Below the pieces are notes generated by a model. The model worked only from the letters and a program-made list of their open reading frames with translations, searched no databases and was not told where the DNA came from. Source: Bacteroidota bacterium (GTDB lineage Bacteria; Bacteroidota; Bacteroidia; Flavobacteriales; Flavobacteriaceae). Taken from it: 40,192 nt of DNA. Positions 15,073-24,150 of this stretch are shown piece by piece. The stretch is taken from contig JAACDY010000172.1 in assembly GCA_009936675.1 (NCBI GenBank), forward strand, positions 1-40,192, in the 5' to 3' direction. Positions within the stretch are counted from its first letter, which is position 1. The number at the start of each line of letters is the position of its first letter. The position numbers were made by a program, and so were the translations under genes.

Positions 15073-16044
15073 ATGATTTTATTGACCGGAGCAACAGGAT
15101 TTATCGGTTCTCATTTGATGTGTCATTTGGCACAAAAAGACATTTTTCCCGTGGCCATGTTCCGACATGAGTCAAATAAAAAAAGGGTTTGGAAACAATT
15201 TGAATCTCAATTTGCCGATGCCCAAAAACGCTTTGATAAAATCACTTGGAGAAAAGCGGACTTTAGAGACCTGCCCAGTTTGGATGCTGCCTTTGAGGGA
15301 ATCAGTCATGTGTACCATTGTGCTGGCTATATTTCCTTGGCACAACGCGATGCCAAAAAACTACTGGAGATCAATGAAAAAGGGTCTGCCTACTTGGTCA
15401 ATCTGTGTTTGTCCCATTCGGTCAAAAAATTGGTTTATGTCAGCTCCATAGCTGCCCTAGGCAACGACCCCTCTATATCAGTCATCGACGAAAACACCCC
15501 TTGGGACAACAATATCGACAAAAACCCTTATGCCTATTCCAAATACGGAGGGGAAATGGAAGTGTGGCGGGCCATGCAAGAGGGGCTGAATGCAGTCATC
15601 GTCAATCCGGGTATCGTACTGGGAAAAGACAGTCCCATTGAAACATTACTCCTACGACACAAAAAAGGCTTGAGGTGGTGTACCACCGGAAATAATGCTT
15701 TTGTGAATATCCAAGATGTCATCACCCTTATGGATAAACTGATGGATTCCAAAATCGAAGGAGAACGCTTTATTTTGGTAGCCGAAAATTGGTCTGGAAA
15801 AGTTATGGTAGAAACACTCCTCAAATCCGGAGATTTTCGTCCGAGGGTGTTTTTTATTCCCAAAGGTTTTTTGTACTTCTTGTGGGGATTGGAACATCTG
15901 ATGCAACTGCTGGGCATCAGAAGACGTTTCTTGACCCGCGCCATTATTTCTGGTCAATACGAGCAAAAAACCATTGACGGAAGCAAAATAAAATCCTTTG
16001 TAGATTTTGAGTACTCCCCCATCACAAAGTTGATTTTCGACTGA
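15073..16044 (+). CDS. NAD-dependent epimerase/dehydratase (extended SDR)
   Basis: A 323-residue extended short-chain dehydrogenase. The N-terminal nucleotide motif is LLTGATGFIGSHL (residues 3-15), followed by VYHCAGYISL, LVYVSSIAALG and the catalytic YAYSKYGGEMEVWR with the Tyr-x-x-x-Lys arrangement, then VNPGIVLG. It probably acts on a nucleotide sugar or a related hydroxy substrate; specificity cannot be read. It is divergent from tyrS and convergent with the DUF4296 gene. Relatives are typically annotated only as NAD-dependent epimerase. Confidence 0.85.
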   Translation: MILLTGATGFIGSHLMCHLAQKDIFPVAMFRHESNKKRVWKQFESQFADAQKRFDKITWRKADFRDLPSLDAAFEGISHVYHCAGYISLAQRDAKKLLEINEKGSAYLVNLCLSHSVKKLVYVSSIAALGNDPSISVIDENTPWDNNIDKNPYAYSKYGGEMEVWRAMQEGLNAVIVNPGIVLGKDSPIETLLLRHKKGLRWCTTGNNAFVNIQDVITLMDKLMDSKIEGERFILVAENWSGKVMVETLLKSGDFRPRVFFIPKGFLYFLWGLEHLMQLLGIRRRFLTRAIISGQYEQKTIDGSKIKSFVDFEYSPITKLIFD

Positions 16045-16067
16045 GGGATTGAAACAACAGTAAAACG

Positions 16068-16427
16068 CTACTCCTCTTTGATGCGCATTGATTCATTAAT
16101 GCTGTCATTAAGTCTGTCGAGCTCCAATTGAATTTTTTTAAAAATAGGGACGTATTTTTTGGGGTTTTTGGCATAATAGGATTGACTGGAGGCCAATTGT
16201 GCGCTATCGATACCGTGTTTTTCATAGAGATATTCGGCCACCAAAAGATCTTCTTTATCCTGAATATAGGAAGCTTCGCGTTTGATGTTTTTCATCAAAA
16301 TAATGTCCGTCATAACCTCGCTCATTTGATCGGGAGGGATCAAATCATTGGGCGGCTTGTTGTCCCCCGTCGCTGTACAGGAAGAAACTACAAGGGAGAG
16401 AAGGAAAATATTTTTTTTCATGTTCAT
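16068..16427 (-). CDS. DUF4296 domain-containing lipoprotein
   Basis: A 119-residue protein. It has a hydrophobic leader ending in a lipobox (LVVSSC, Cys at about residue 17), a short linker, then the DUF4296 domain: PPNDLIPPDQMSEVMTDIILMKN, HGIDSAQLASSQSYYAKNPKKYVPIFKKIQLELDRL. It should be anchored in a membrane as a lipoprotein. The ATG overlaps the dihydroorotase stop (ATGA, 16427-16424). The gene order glycosyltransferase, dihydroorotase, DUF4296 is one I recall as conserved in this family of bacteria. Function unknown. Confidence 0.85.
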   Translation of the reverse strand: MNMKKNIFLLSLVVSSCTATGDNKPPNDLIPPDQMSEVMTDIILMKNIKREASYIQDKEDLLVAEYLYEKHGIDSAQLASSQSYYAKNPKKYVPIFKKIQLELDRLNDSINESMRIKEE

Positions 16428-17761
16428 CGATCAAAAGTAAGTTTTTTACCCAATGCACTTTCGATAATTTCTCCATCATCGTACACCAGATTCCCATTGA
16501 CAAAGGTCTTGATGATGGTGGCTCCAAAAGTAGTTCCCTCAAAAGGAGACCATCCGCACTGATAGCGCAAATCTTCTTTGACAACTGTATGTTTTTTATT
16601 GAGATCGACCAAAACCAGATCGGCAAAATAACCTTCACGAAGAAAACCACGGTTTTGAATTTTAAACAGTATTGCTGGATTGTGACAGGCTTTTTCGACC
16701 AGCTTTTCCAGCGAAGTTTTGCCCTGTTGTACGGCGGTCAATAGGGCAACATAGGCGTGTTGCACCAAAGGCCCCCCCGACGGAGCTTTGGTGTAGGGGT
16801 TTTGCTTTTCTTCAAGGGTATGGGGGGCATGGTCTGTGGCCAATACATCAATTTTGTCCTCGTTGAGGGCTTTCCAAAGAGCCTCTCGGTCACTGGCTTT
16901 TTTAACCGCAGGATTCCATTTGATCAAGGTTCCCTTTTGAGCATAATCTTCTTCCGAAAACCAAAGGTGATGCACACAGACCTCGGCAGTTATTTTCTTT
17001 TCTGCCAATGGCTTTTCGTTGGAAAATAATTCTGTTTCAATGGCCGTAGACAAATGAAAAACATGCAAGCGAGCTCCAGTGGCTTTGGCTAGGTGAATGG
17101 CACGTGAAGAAGAACGATAACAAGCGGCCTCACTTCTGATTTCTGGGTGCTTTTCAATAGGGATATCGTCTCCGTATTGAGCGATGTGTTCCGCTAAGTT
17201 TTTTCGGATGGTGTTTTCATCCTCGCAATGAACGGCAATGGGGATGTCGGTACTGGAAAAAATCTTTTGCAATACCTGTTCATCGTCTACCAACATATTG
17301 CCAGTAGAAGACCCCCAAAACAATTTGAGTCCTGCCGCTTGGGTGGTATCAAAAGTCTTGATTTCTTCCAGATTGTCATTGGTTCCACCAAAGAGAAAAC
17401 CATAATTGGCGATGGAGGTTTTTGCTGCCCTGTCCAATTTGTCCTCTAAGGCGTTTTGGGTAGTGGTTTGGGGATTGGTATTGGGCATTTCTATAAAGGA
17501 GGTAATCCCCCCTGCCACCGCTGCACGAGACTCTGAGGCAATGGTAGCCTTGTGCGTCAGACCAGGCTCCCTAAAGTGGACTTGGTCATCGATCCAACCT
17601 GGCAACAAATGAAGACCCGTAGCATCAATGAGTTCCTCACTCCCAGTAGGGGCAATGTGATGGCTGATTTTCGCGATTTTTTCCCCTCGAATCAAGAGGT
17701 CTTTTTGGCAAAGTTCACCTTCATTGACCAATTGGGCATTTTGTATTAATATTTCCCTCAT
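16424..17761 (-). CDS. pyrC: Dihydroorotase
   Basis: A 445-residue amidohydrolase of the class I (PyrC/allantoinase-like) dihydroorotase group, catalysing ring closure of carbamoyl-aspartate in pyrimidine synthesis. Motifs include LLPGWIDDQVHFREPGLTHKA (metal site; first His of the usual HxH is Gln here, which I recall as normal for Bacteroidetes), AAVAGGITSFIEMPNT, VFHLSTA and LATDHAPHTLEEK with the catalytic Asp. It starts 5 bp after the glycosyltransferase stop and overlaps DUF4296 by ATGA. A second pyrimidine gene, pyrH, lies far away at 30277. Confidence 0.92.
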   Translation of the reverse strand: MREILIQNAQLVNEGELCQKDLLIRGEKIAKISHHIAPTGSEELIDATGLHLLPGWIDDQVHFREPGLTHKATIASESRAAVAGGITSFIEMPNTNPQTTTQNALEDKLDRAAKTSIANYGFLFGGTNDNLEEIKTFDTTQAAGLKLFWGSSTGNMLVDDEQVLQKIFSSTDIPIAVHCEDENTIRKNLAEHIAQYGDDIPIEKHPEIRSEAACYRSSSRAIHLAKATGARLHVFHLSTAIETELFSNEKPLAEKKITAEVCVHHLWFSEEDYAQKGTLIKWNPAVKKASDREALWKALNEDKIDVLATDHAPHTLEEKQNPYTKAPSGGPLVQHAYVALLTAVQQGKTSLEKLVEKACHNPAILFKIQNRGFLREGYFADLVLVDLNKKHTVVKEDLRYQCGWSPFEGTTFGATIIKTFVNGNLVYDDGEIIESALGKKLTFDR

Positions 17762-17766
17762 TGAGT

Positions 17767-18480
17767 TTAGTTAAATAGACTTTTGATCCTCAAAATCAAA
17801 ACGGCAGACAGCGCCTCCCAAATAATCCTTCCATTCATTTTGGAAACCCCCAGCACTCTGTTGGTGAAAATAATGGGATGTTCCTTGTATTTGTACCCTT
17901 TCTTCCAAATTTTAAATTTCATCTCGATCTGAAAGGCATAGCCTACAAATTTTATTTTATAAAAATCCAACTGCTCCAAAACTTCTCTTCTATATCCGAC
18001 AAAACCTGCAGTGGGGTCTTTGATGGGCATAAAGGTAATCCACCTGACATACAAAGAAGCAAAATAGGAGAGTAAAATCCTACTCAAAGGCCAGTTGACC
18101 ACATTGATGCCTTTGACATAGCGTGATCCAATGACCAAATCATAATCAGAGTTGAGATAGGCGAGCATTGGAGACAATTCTTTGGGATCGTGAGACAAAT
18201 CGGCATCCATTTCAAAAATAAAGTCGTATTGCTTTTCTAAAGCCCATTTGAAACCATGAATATAGGCCTTTCCCAAGCCCTCTTTAAGGGCGCGTTGCTC
18301 CAAAAATAGCCGATCGGAGTGGGTTTTCATCAGTTCCAAAACCAAATCGGCAGTACCGTCCGGGGAGGAATCGTCCACCACCAGAATGTCAAAGGCTTTG
18401 TCCTTGAGGGTCTTTTCAACAACGGTTTTGATGTTTTCAACCTCATTGTAGGTGGGAATGATAACTAAGGCTTTGTCCAT
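17767..18480 (-). CDS. Polyprenol monophosphomannose synthase-like glycosyltransferase (GT2)
   Basis: A 237-residue GT2 transferase of the dolichol-phosphate mannosyltransferase type, expected to move a sugar from a nucleotide donor to polyprenyl phosphate on the cytoplasmic face. Motifs are LVIIPTYNEVENI (residues 5-17), ILVVDDSSPDGTADLV, GLGKAYIHGFKWAL, FEMDADLSHDPKEL (metal-binding DxD region) and IGSRYVKG. There is no C-terminal membrane anchor. It is the first gene of a three-gene operon with dihydroorotase and DUF4296. Confidence 0.9.
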   Translation of the reverse strand: MDKALVIIPTYNEVENIKTVVEKTLKDKAFDILVVDDSSPDGTADLVLELMKTHSDRLFLEQRALKEGLGKAYIHGFKWALEKQYDFIFEMDADLSHDPKELSPMLAYLNSDYDLVIGSRYVKGINVVNWPLSRILLSYFASLYVRWITFMPIKDPTAGFVGYRREVLEQLDFYKIKFVGYAFQIEMKFKIWKKGYKYKEHPIIFTNRVLGVSKMNGRIIWEALSAVLILRIKSLFN

Positions 18481-18550
18481 AGGCAGGGGTAAAAATACTA
18501 AATAGTTAGAAATAAAGTGAAGAGTTAAAATACTTCCTTAATTTTATTTC

Positions 18551-19207
18551 ATGTTTCAATGGACTGAAAAAATTCATCTACAACAAGACTGGATTACTGT
18601 TTTGATCATTTTGATCTTCACACTCAGTGTTTACCTATTTAACAGAAACCCCCATCAATTCAAACTTCTGGTGTGTTTTTGGAGATCCAAAAGTTATTTC
18701 AACATCTATGACAAGGAGAAATATGCCAATCCCTTACATATGTTCAACTTGATCTTGATATTCATAACATTGATTACCGTCTCGCTTTTGAGTTATTTTT
18801 TCTACGAAAAAATCTTATTTTCCCTATTGGGAGGGATCTCATTTCTATCATTTCTTTTGTTCATCTCGGCAGTGGTTGTTCTTCGTTATGGATTACTCAA
18901 ACTCATTTTTCAGCGCTCAAATCATTTGGAACTCTTTCTACAAACCGTTTTCAGAGGCATCAGTTTTTATGCAATGATCAGCCTCTACGCTCTATTCCTT
19001 TTTTCGGTCTATCACTTCGGTTTTCCTGACAATTCGAACTTTCTTTTCTTGATAATCATATTGATTCTCTTATTTGTATTTGTAACACAACTCACCGTTT
19101 ACTTAAGAATCATTAGGTTCCATCAAATCCGCATAGTATATTTAATTTTGTATCTTTGTGCTTTCTAAATCGCGCCCTGGCTTTGGCTCTACAAGACGAT
19201 TTATTAG
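18551..19207 (+). CDS. DUF4271 membrane protein with in-frame TAA near the C-terminus
   Basis: A polytopic membrane protein of 218 residues when read across a TAA at 19166-19168 (codon 206); 205 residues if it terminates there. About five to six helices are evident, starting DWITVLIILIFTLSVYLF, with a KLLVCFWRSKSYFNIYDKE loop typical of DUF4271. After the TAA the frame continues IAPWLWLYKTIY and stops at TAG 19205-19207. In homologues I recall the end reading like YLC..EIAP.L.LYK, with Glu where the TAA is, so the true family-length end is the TAG. It is followed by hemD after 24 bp, a conserved pairing. Function unknown. Confidence 0.8.
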
Positions 19208-19231
19208 ACAAAAGCAAAATTTAGAAGAAAT

Positions 19232-19975
19232 ATGAAAGTGAAGACTATTTTGGTTTCTCAGCCTGAACCTGCCAGTAAGAAGTCTCCCTACTCTAGATTA
19301 CAAGAAAAGCATAAACTGAAAATTGATTTCCGTCCCTTTATTCACGTAGAAGGTCTGTCGGCAAAGGAAGTGAGGTTGCAAAAAATCAATTTCTCTGATT
19401 TTGACAATATCATTCTAACCAGTAGAAACGCCGTAGATCATTTCTTTAGAATCACAGAAGAAATGCGTTATAAAGTACCTGACTCCACCAAATATTTTTG
19501 CCAGTCCGAGGCAGTGGCCTATTACCTTCAAAAATATGTGGTTTACAGAAAACGCAAAATATATGTAGGTGAGAAAAGCATCACCGATTTAGAAGCTGTA
19601 TTTAAAAAATTTGAAAAAGAAAAGTACTTACTCCCTTCATCGGATGTTCTCAAACCGAGTATTCCAGACTGTCTAAACAAAATGGGGATTGACTGGACTC
19701 GTGCACCTTTATATAAAACTGTGGTGAGTGATCTTTCCGATTTGAGAGATGTTTACTACGATGTTTTGGTATTTTTTAGTCCTTCGGGAATCGAATCTCT
19801 TTTTAAGAATTTCCCTGATTTTGAACAAAACAACACCCGAATTGCAGCCTATGGTAATGCCACCGTCCTTGCTGCCGACAAAGCTAAGTTGAGAATCGAT
19901 ATCAAAGCTCCCACCCCCGACACTCCCTCTATGCCCATGGCCATATAAAAATACATCAGTAGCAACGGTAAATAG
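19232..19975 (+). CDS. hemD: Uroporphyrinogen-III synthase with in-frame TAA near the C-terminus
   Basis: A HemD-family protein: ILVSQPEPASKKSPY at the start, then FDNIILTSRNAVDHFF, KYFCQSEAVAYYLQKY, YLLPSSDVLKPSIPDCL, VLVFFSPSGIESLF, IAAYGNATVLAAD and IKAPTPDTPSMPMAI. It cyclises hydroxymethylbilane to uroporphyrinogen III for haem. A TAA at 19946-19948 (codon 239) is followed in frame by KYISSNGK and TAG at 19973-19975. Relatives end like SMT.ALE.YI, placing Glu at the stop. Ending at the TAA costs only nine residues, so activity may survive. It lies 24 bp after the DUF4271 frame, which has the same kind of interruption. Confidence 0.85.
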
Positions 19976-19985
19976 ATAAACTTCC

Positions 19986-20363
19986 CTAATTCGTTTTATC
20001 CTTAAAAGCTTTCCAAAGCAATACTGTCCAACCCAATATCAGTAAACTCCCTCCTATGGGGGTAACTGGACCCATCCACGTTAAGTCAAAAGAAGTCAAT
20101 TTCCCCAGACAGAGTGCAAAAATACTGAAGGAAAAAAGGACAACACCCCAAAAAAACAGTCTGAATATTACAGGATTTCTGGCCAAAGGAATTTGTGAAA
20201 AAATCAATAGTGCCAATCCGTGATACATCATGTATCGAATTCCGGTTTGAAAAGATTCTAAAACTTCTGGCGAAAAATAGGCTTTGAGGGCATGACTTGC
20301 AAAAGCACCCAACACTACTGCTAACAGGGCAAAAGCCCCTCCCGATAAAATATATTTTCTCAT
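19986..20363 (-). CDS. DUF423 family membrane protein
   Basis: A 125-residue protein with four hydrophobic helices and DUF423 hallmarks: GGAFALLAVVLGAFASHALK (residues 9-28), FQTGIRYMMYHGLALLI and the glycine-rich MGPVTPIGGSLLILGW segment. Function is unknown; it resembles E. coli YgdD. Its stop is 10 bp from the end of the hemD frame (convergent). It is divergent from an Lrp-type regulator gene. Confidence 0.9.
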   Translation of the reverse strand: MRKYILSGGAFALLAVVLGAFASHALKAYFSPEVLESFQTGIRYMMYHGLALLIFSQIPLARNPVIFRLFFWGVVLFSFSIFALCLGKLTSFDLTWMGPVTPIGGSLLILGWTVLLWKAFKDKTN

Positions 20364-20470
20364 AAGAGTTAATGTAAAATTAATACTATAAATTCCAATC
20401 GAATAATTTATTAATTTTATTAATACAAATATGAGTTTTAATTCGATTTATAAAGGTTAAAAGATAGATT

Positions 20471-20941
20471 TTGAAGACAAAAAACGAGCGAGTAGTCATT
20501 GACGGCTTGGATAAAATCATTCTCAGAGCATTGATGAGGGATGCGAGAAAGTCAATCAATGAAATTTCAAAAACTGCAGGAATATCGGGGGCAGCCGTTC
20601 ATCAACGGCTCAAAAAACTGGAGAATTCAGGACTCATATCGGGATCTCAAGTTGTGATTAATCCCAAAATACTGGGCTACAAAACAATGGCCTTTATCGG
20701 TATTTACTTGGACAAAGCAATGCGGAATCCAGAGGCTGTAAAACAGCTCGAAAAAATTCCCGAAGTGATCGAATGTCACTACACTACTGGCCATTGGAGT
20801 GTTTTAATCAAAATACTTTGTGAGGACAATGAACATTTGATGACCCTATTGAACCACGAAATTCAAACCATAGATGGGGTGTCCAGAACAGAGACCTTTA
20901 TTTCACTCAACCAGCAGATCAAAAGGCAAATTCAATTGTAA
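20471..20941 (+). CDS. Lrp/AsnC family transcriptional regulator
   Basis: A 156-residue regulator. The N-terminal helix-turn-helix is GLDKIILRALMRDARKSI, NEISKTAGISGAAVHQRLKKLENSGLI (about residues 13-56), followed by a RAM/AsnC effector domain (AFIGIYLDKAM to VSRTETFISL). Members bind amino acids and control nearby or distant genes. The start is TTG (20471), since no upstream ATG exists in frame. The 107-bp region shared with DUF423 is very AT-rich and has near-symmetric TTAATTTTATTAA sequence, a possible autoregulatory site. Confidence 0.9.
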   Translation: MKTKNERVVIDGLDKIILRALMRDARKSINEISKTAGISGAAVHQRLKKLENSGLISGSQVVINPKILGYKTMAFIGIYLDKAMRNPEAVKQLEKIPEVIECHYTTGHWSVLIKILCEDNEHLMTLLNHEIQTIDGVSRTETFISLNQQIKRQIQL

Positions 20942-20949
20942 AAAATTCT

Positions 20950-21219
20950 TCAATTATTATTGCGGTGGATTAGAGTAAATACGATGATGAACATTTGTAG
21001 TATGCCAGAAACTACATTGGCCGTAATTACAGCAATACTTTCGATCAAAACTCCATAGCAAAACCAAATACAAATTCCGATGAACATGATCACATACATG
21101 GAAACAGAAACACCACTGGCGTCGCGTTTTTTCCATATTTTGAGAAACTGAGGCACAAAGGCAATGGTGGTAAAAGTGGCGGCAATCAGCCCGATAATTT
21201 CAATATGCAAATCACTCAT
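20950..21219 (-). CDS. SemiSWEET sugar transporter (PQ-loop)
   Basis: An 89-residue protein with three membrane helices: IIGLIAATFTTIAFVPQFLKIW carrying the PQ motif, VSVSMYVIMFIGICIWFCYGVLI, and AVITANVVSGILQMFIIVFTLI. This is the three-helix bundle of bacterial SemiSWEETs, which dimerise to transport small sugars. The ATG overlaps the leuS stop (ATGA at 21219), so it is translationally coupled to the tRNA synthetase gene. Substrate unknown. Confidence 0.88.
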   Translation of the reverse strand: MSDLHIEIIGLIAATFTTIAFVPQFLKIWKKRDASGVSVSMYVIMFIGICIWFCYGVLIESIAVITANVVSGILQMFIIVFTLIHRNNN

Positions 21220-24032
21220 CAGATGACAATATTTATGATTTTTCCAGGAACTACTATGATTTTTTTGGGCGTAGCTCCATCAATTTGATCCAATGTACGT
21301 TGTTCCTTCATTACCGCCTCCTTGATTTCCTCTACCCCCATGTCTAAGGAAAACTTGAGGGTAAAACGCATTTTTCCATTGAAGGAAACTGGGTATTCTT
21401 TGGCAGTCTCCTCAACCTTAGTGGGATCGAAAACAGGAAAAGGCTCAAATTCGATGCTCTGGCTATGCCCCAACTTTTGCCATAACTCTTCACAAAAATG
21501 AGGAGCAAATGGGGAAAGCAATACCAATAGAGGTTCCAAAACTGCTTTATTTGAACATTTTAAGGCCGTCAATTCATTGATACAGATCATAAAACTACTG
21601 ACACAGGTATTGAAAGATAGGCGTCCAATGTCGTCAGTTATTTTTTTGATGGTCTGATGCAGTATTTTTAAGCTTTCTGGACTGGGAGCTTGTTCACTTA
21701 CCAACCACTGATCTTGTTGGTAAAACAACCTCCAGAATTTTTTGAGGAAGTTGTGCACCCCCGAAATTCCAGCAGTATTCCAGGGTTTGTCCTGCTCAAT
21801 GGGGCCTAAAAACATTTCATACATCCTGAGTGTATCGGCACCATAGGTGTCACAAATTTCATCGGGATTGACTACATTGTATTTTGACTTGGACATTTGT
21901 TCAACCTCTCTACCCACAATATATTTTTCGTTTTCAAGCACGAAGTCTGCTTTTTGAAAATCTTTTTGCCAATTTCTAACCGCCTCCACGTCCAACTCGT
22001 CTTGGGTATTGACCAAGCTTACATCCACGTGTATGGGTTCTACTTCTTGATTGCCAATCAAGCCTTTGGAAAGAAAAGTTTGGGTGCCTTTTTTGCGGTA
22101 CATAAAAGCAGAATTGCCAAGGATCATTCCCTGATTCACGAGCTTTTTAGCATATTCCCCCGTGTGAGCATATCCCAAGTCAAAAAGTACTTTTTGCCAA
22201 AATCTAGAGTATAAAAGATGACCCGTAGCATGCTCACTACCTCCCATATAAAAATCTACTTTACTCCAGTAGTCCAAAGCTCTGGAACCTACCCATTCCT
22301 TTTGATTTTGGGCATCCATATAACGGTTGAAATACCAAGAACTCCCCGCCCATCCAGGCATGGTATTGAGTTCCAATGGGAAGACCGATTGATGGTCGAT
22401 TCTATCTGCGGAAACCAATTCCTCATTGATCTCATCCCATGCCCATATTTTGGCATTCCCCAAGGGAGGTTTTCCATCTTCGGTAGGGAGGTATTTTTCT
22501 ACTTCGGGCAATTCCAAAGGCAAGTGTTGCTCTGGTAAAGGTACGGGGACATCTCCCTTAAAGTAAATAGGAATAGGCTCTCCCCAATATCTTTGGCGAC
22601 TGAAAACAGCATCTCTAAGTCTATAATTTACCGAACCTTTGCCACATTGTTTGGATTCCAACTCGGCAATGACTTTTTCCAGTGCTGCCTTGAAATCCAA
22701 ACCGTTTAAAAAATCAGAATGGGTCAATTTTACATTCCCTTTATCGACAAAGGCACCTTCGGACACATCAACCCCCTCGAAAATATTGATAATCGGTAAA
22801 TTGAAATAGGTGGCAAAATCAAAATCTCTTTGGTCTCCAGAAGGCACTGCCATGACTGCACCAGTTCCATATCCTGCCAAAACATACTCCCCAATCCAAA
22901 TGGGAATTGGTGCTCCAGTAAAAGGATGAAGAGCATGGGCTCCTGTAAATACACCACTAATCGATTTGACATCGGCTTGGCGTTCGCGATCGGATTTCTG
23001 AGCGACTTTAGCGGTATAATCCGCAACAGCTTTTTGCTGTTCTGGACGGGTAATTTTTGTGACCAACTCATGCTCTGGGGCAAGGGTCATATAGGTGACT
23101 CCAAATACAGTATCGGGCCGGGTAGTAAAAACCTCCAATTTCTCAGGATGATTTTCAATTTCAAAATAAATGCTGGCCCCTACCGATTTTCCAATCCAAT
23201 TCCTTTGCATTTCTTTGAGGGAATCCGACCAGTCCAATTCGTCCAACCCCAACAAAAGTCTGTTGGCATAGGCTCCAATGCGCATACTCCACTGACGCAT
23301 TTTCTTTTTGGTTACAGGATGACCTCCACGCTCTGAAACTCCATTTACAATTTCGTCATTGGCCAAAACCGTTCCCAAAGCAGGACACCAATTGACTTGT
23401 GTTTCGGATAAATAGGTGAGTCGGTAGTTGAGTAAAACTTTTTGTTGCTGTTCATGGTCAAAGGCTTTCCAATCTTGGGCATTAAAAACAGGAGTATCTT
23501 TGTCACAATGCGCTTTTACTTTTATATTTCCTTCCTTTTCAAAGCTGAGGATCAATTATGAAATAGGAATTGCCTTATCGGCCTCGAGATCATAATAGGA
23601 ATCAAATAACTTCAAGAATATCCACTGTGTCCATCGATAGTAATCCGGTTCTGAAGTCCTCACCTCTCGATCCCAATCGAAGGAAAATCCCATTCGGTCG
23701 AGCTGTTGACGGTATCTATTGATGTTGGCAATAGTTGTTTTGGCGGGATGCTGTCCAGTCTGAATGGCGTATTGCTCTGCTGGTAGTCCAAAAGAATCAT
23801 AGCCTTGTGGATGCAAAACATTAAAACCCAAGTGCCTTTTGAATCGCGCGACAATATCACTGGCAATATACCCTAAGGGATGCCCCACATGCAGTCCTGC
23901 CCCAGAGGGATAGGGAAACATATCCAATACATAATACTTGGGTTTATCGCTATGGTTGTCTGCCTTAAAGGTTTTGTGGGTCGACCAAAAGTCTTGCCAC
24001 TTTTTTTCAATTTGCAGAAAATCGTAATTCAT
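21219..24032 (-). CDS. leuS: Leucyl-tRNA synthetase interrupted by in-frame TAA
   Basis: Read across a TAA at 23558-23556 (codon 159), this is a full-length class I LeuRS (937 residues). It has the HIGH motif in PSGAGLHVGHPLGY (His48 to His51), SFDWDREVRTSEPDYYRWTQW, the editing domain (IEVFTTRPDTVFGVTYM-like and GTGAVMAVPSGDQRDF) and the KMSKS motif VEQMSKSKYN near residue 713. The stop lies in DKAIPIS, stop, LILSFEKEGN, with both sides family-like and in frame. LeuRS is essential and no second copy is visible. Possible outcomes are restart at the TTG immediately after the TAA, readthrough, or a consensus base error. ATG 24032 is preferred to the TTG one codon earlier. Confidence 0.9.
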
Positions 24033-24150
24033 CAAGGCTGGTTTTTTGAATGCGTAAAAATACGCTTATTAAGGAAAGGAAAAAAAGTTTCCGGCAGTCA
24101 AGCTTCTTTTTAGTGATGGTTTTTTAATTTTACTGAAATAAACCTTCCTT

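Noticed and set aside
16424..17761. Dihydroorotase with Gln instead of the first metal-binding His (DDQVHF)
   Set aside because: I recall the same DDQVHFREPG form in other Bacteroidetes dihydroorotases, so it is not a local loss.
2406..23558. Global reassignment of TAA to a sense codon
   Set aside because: About 25 genes in the window end at TAA at family-typical positions, many just before the next start codon (nadA, nadB, nadC, pyrH, mrp, the ferredoxin reductase). TAA clearly works as a stop in most places.
24052..24065. GCGTA-AAAA-TACGC hairpin between leuS and ftsX
   Set aside because: Only five base pairs with no T-run beside a stop codon; it lies between divergent starts, so a terminator makes no sense, and nothing marks it as an operator.
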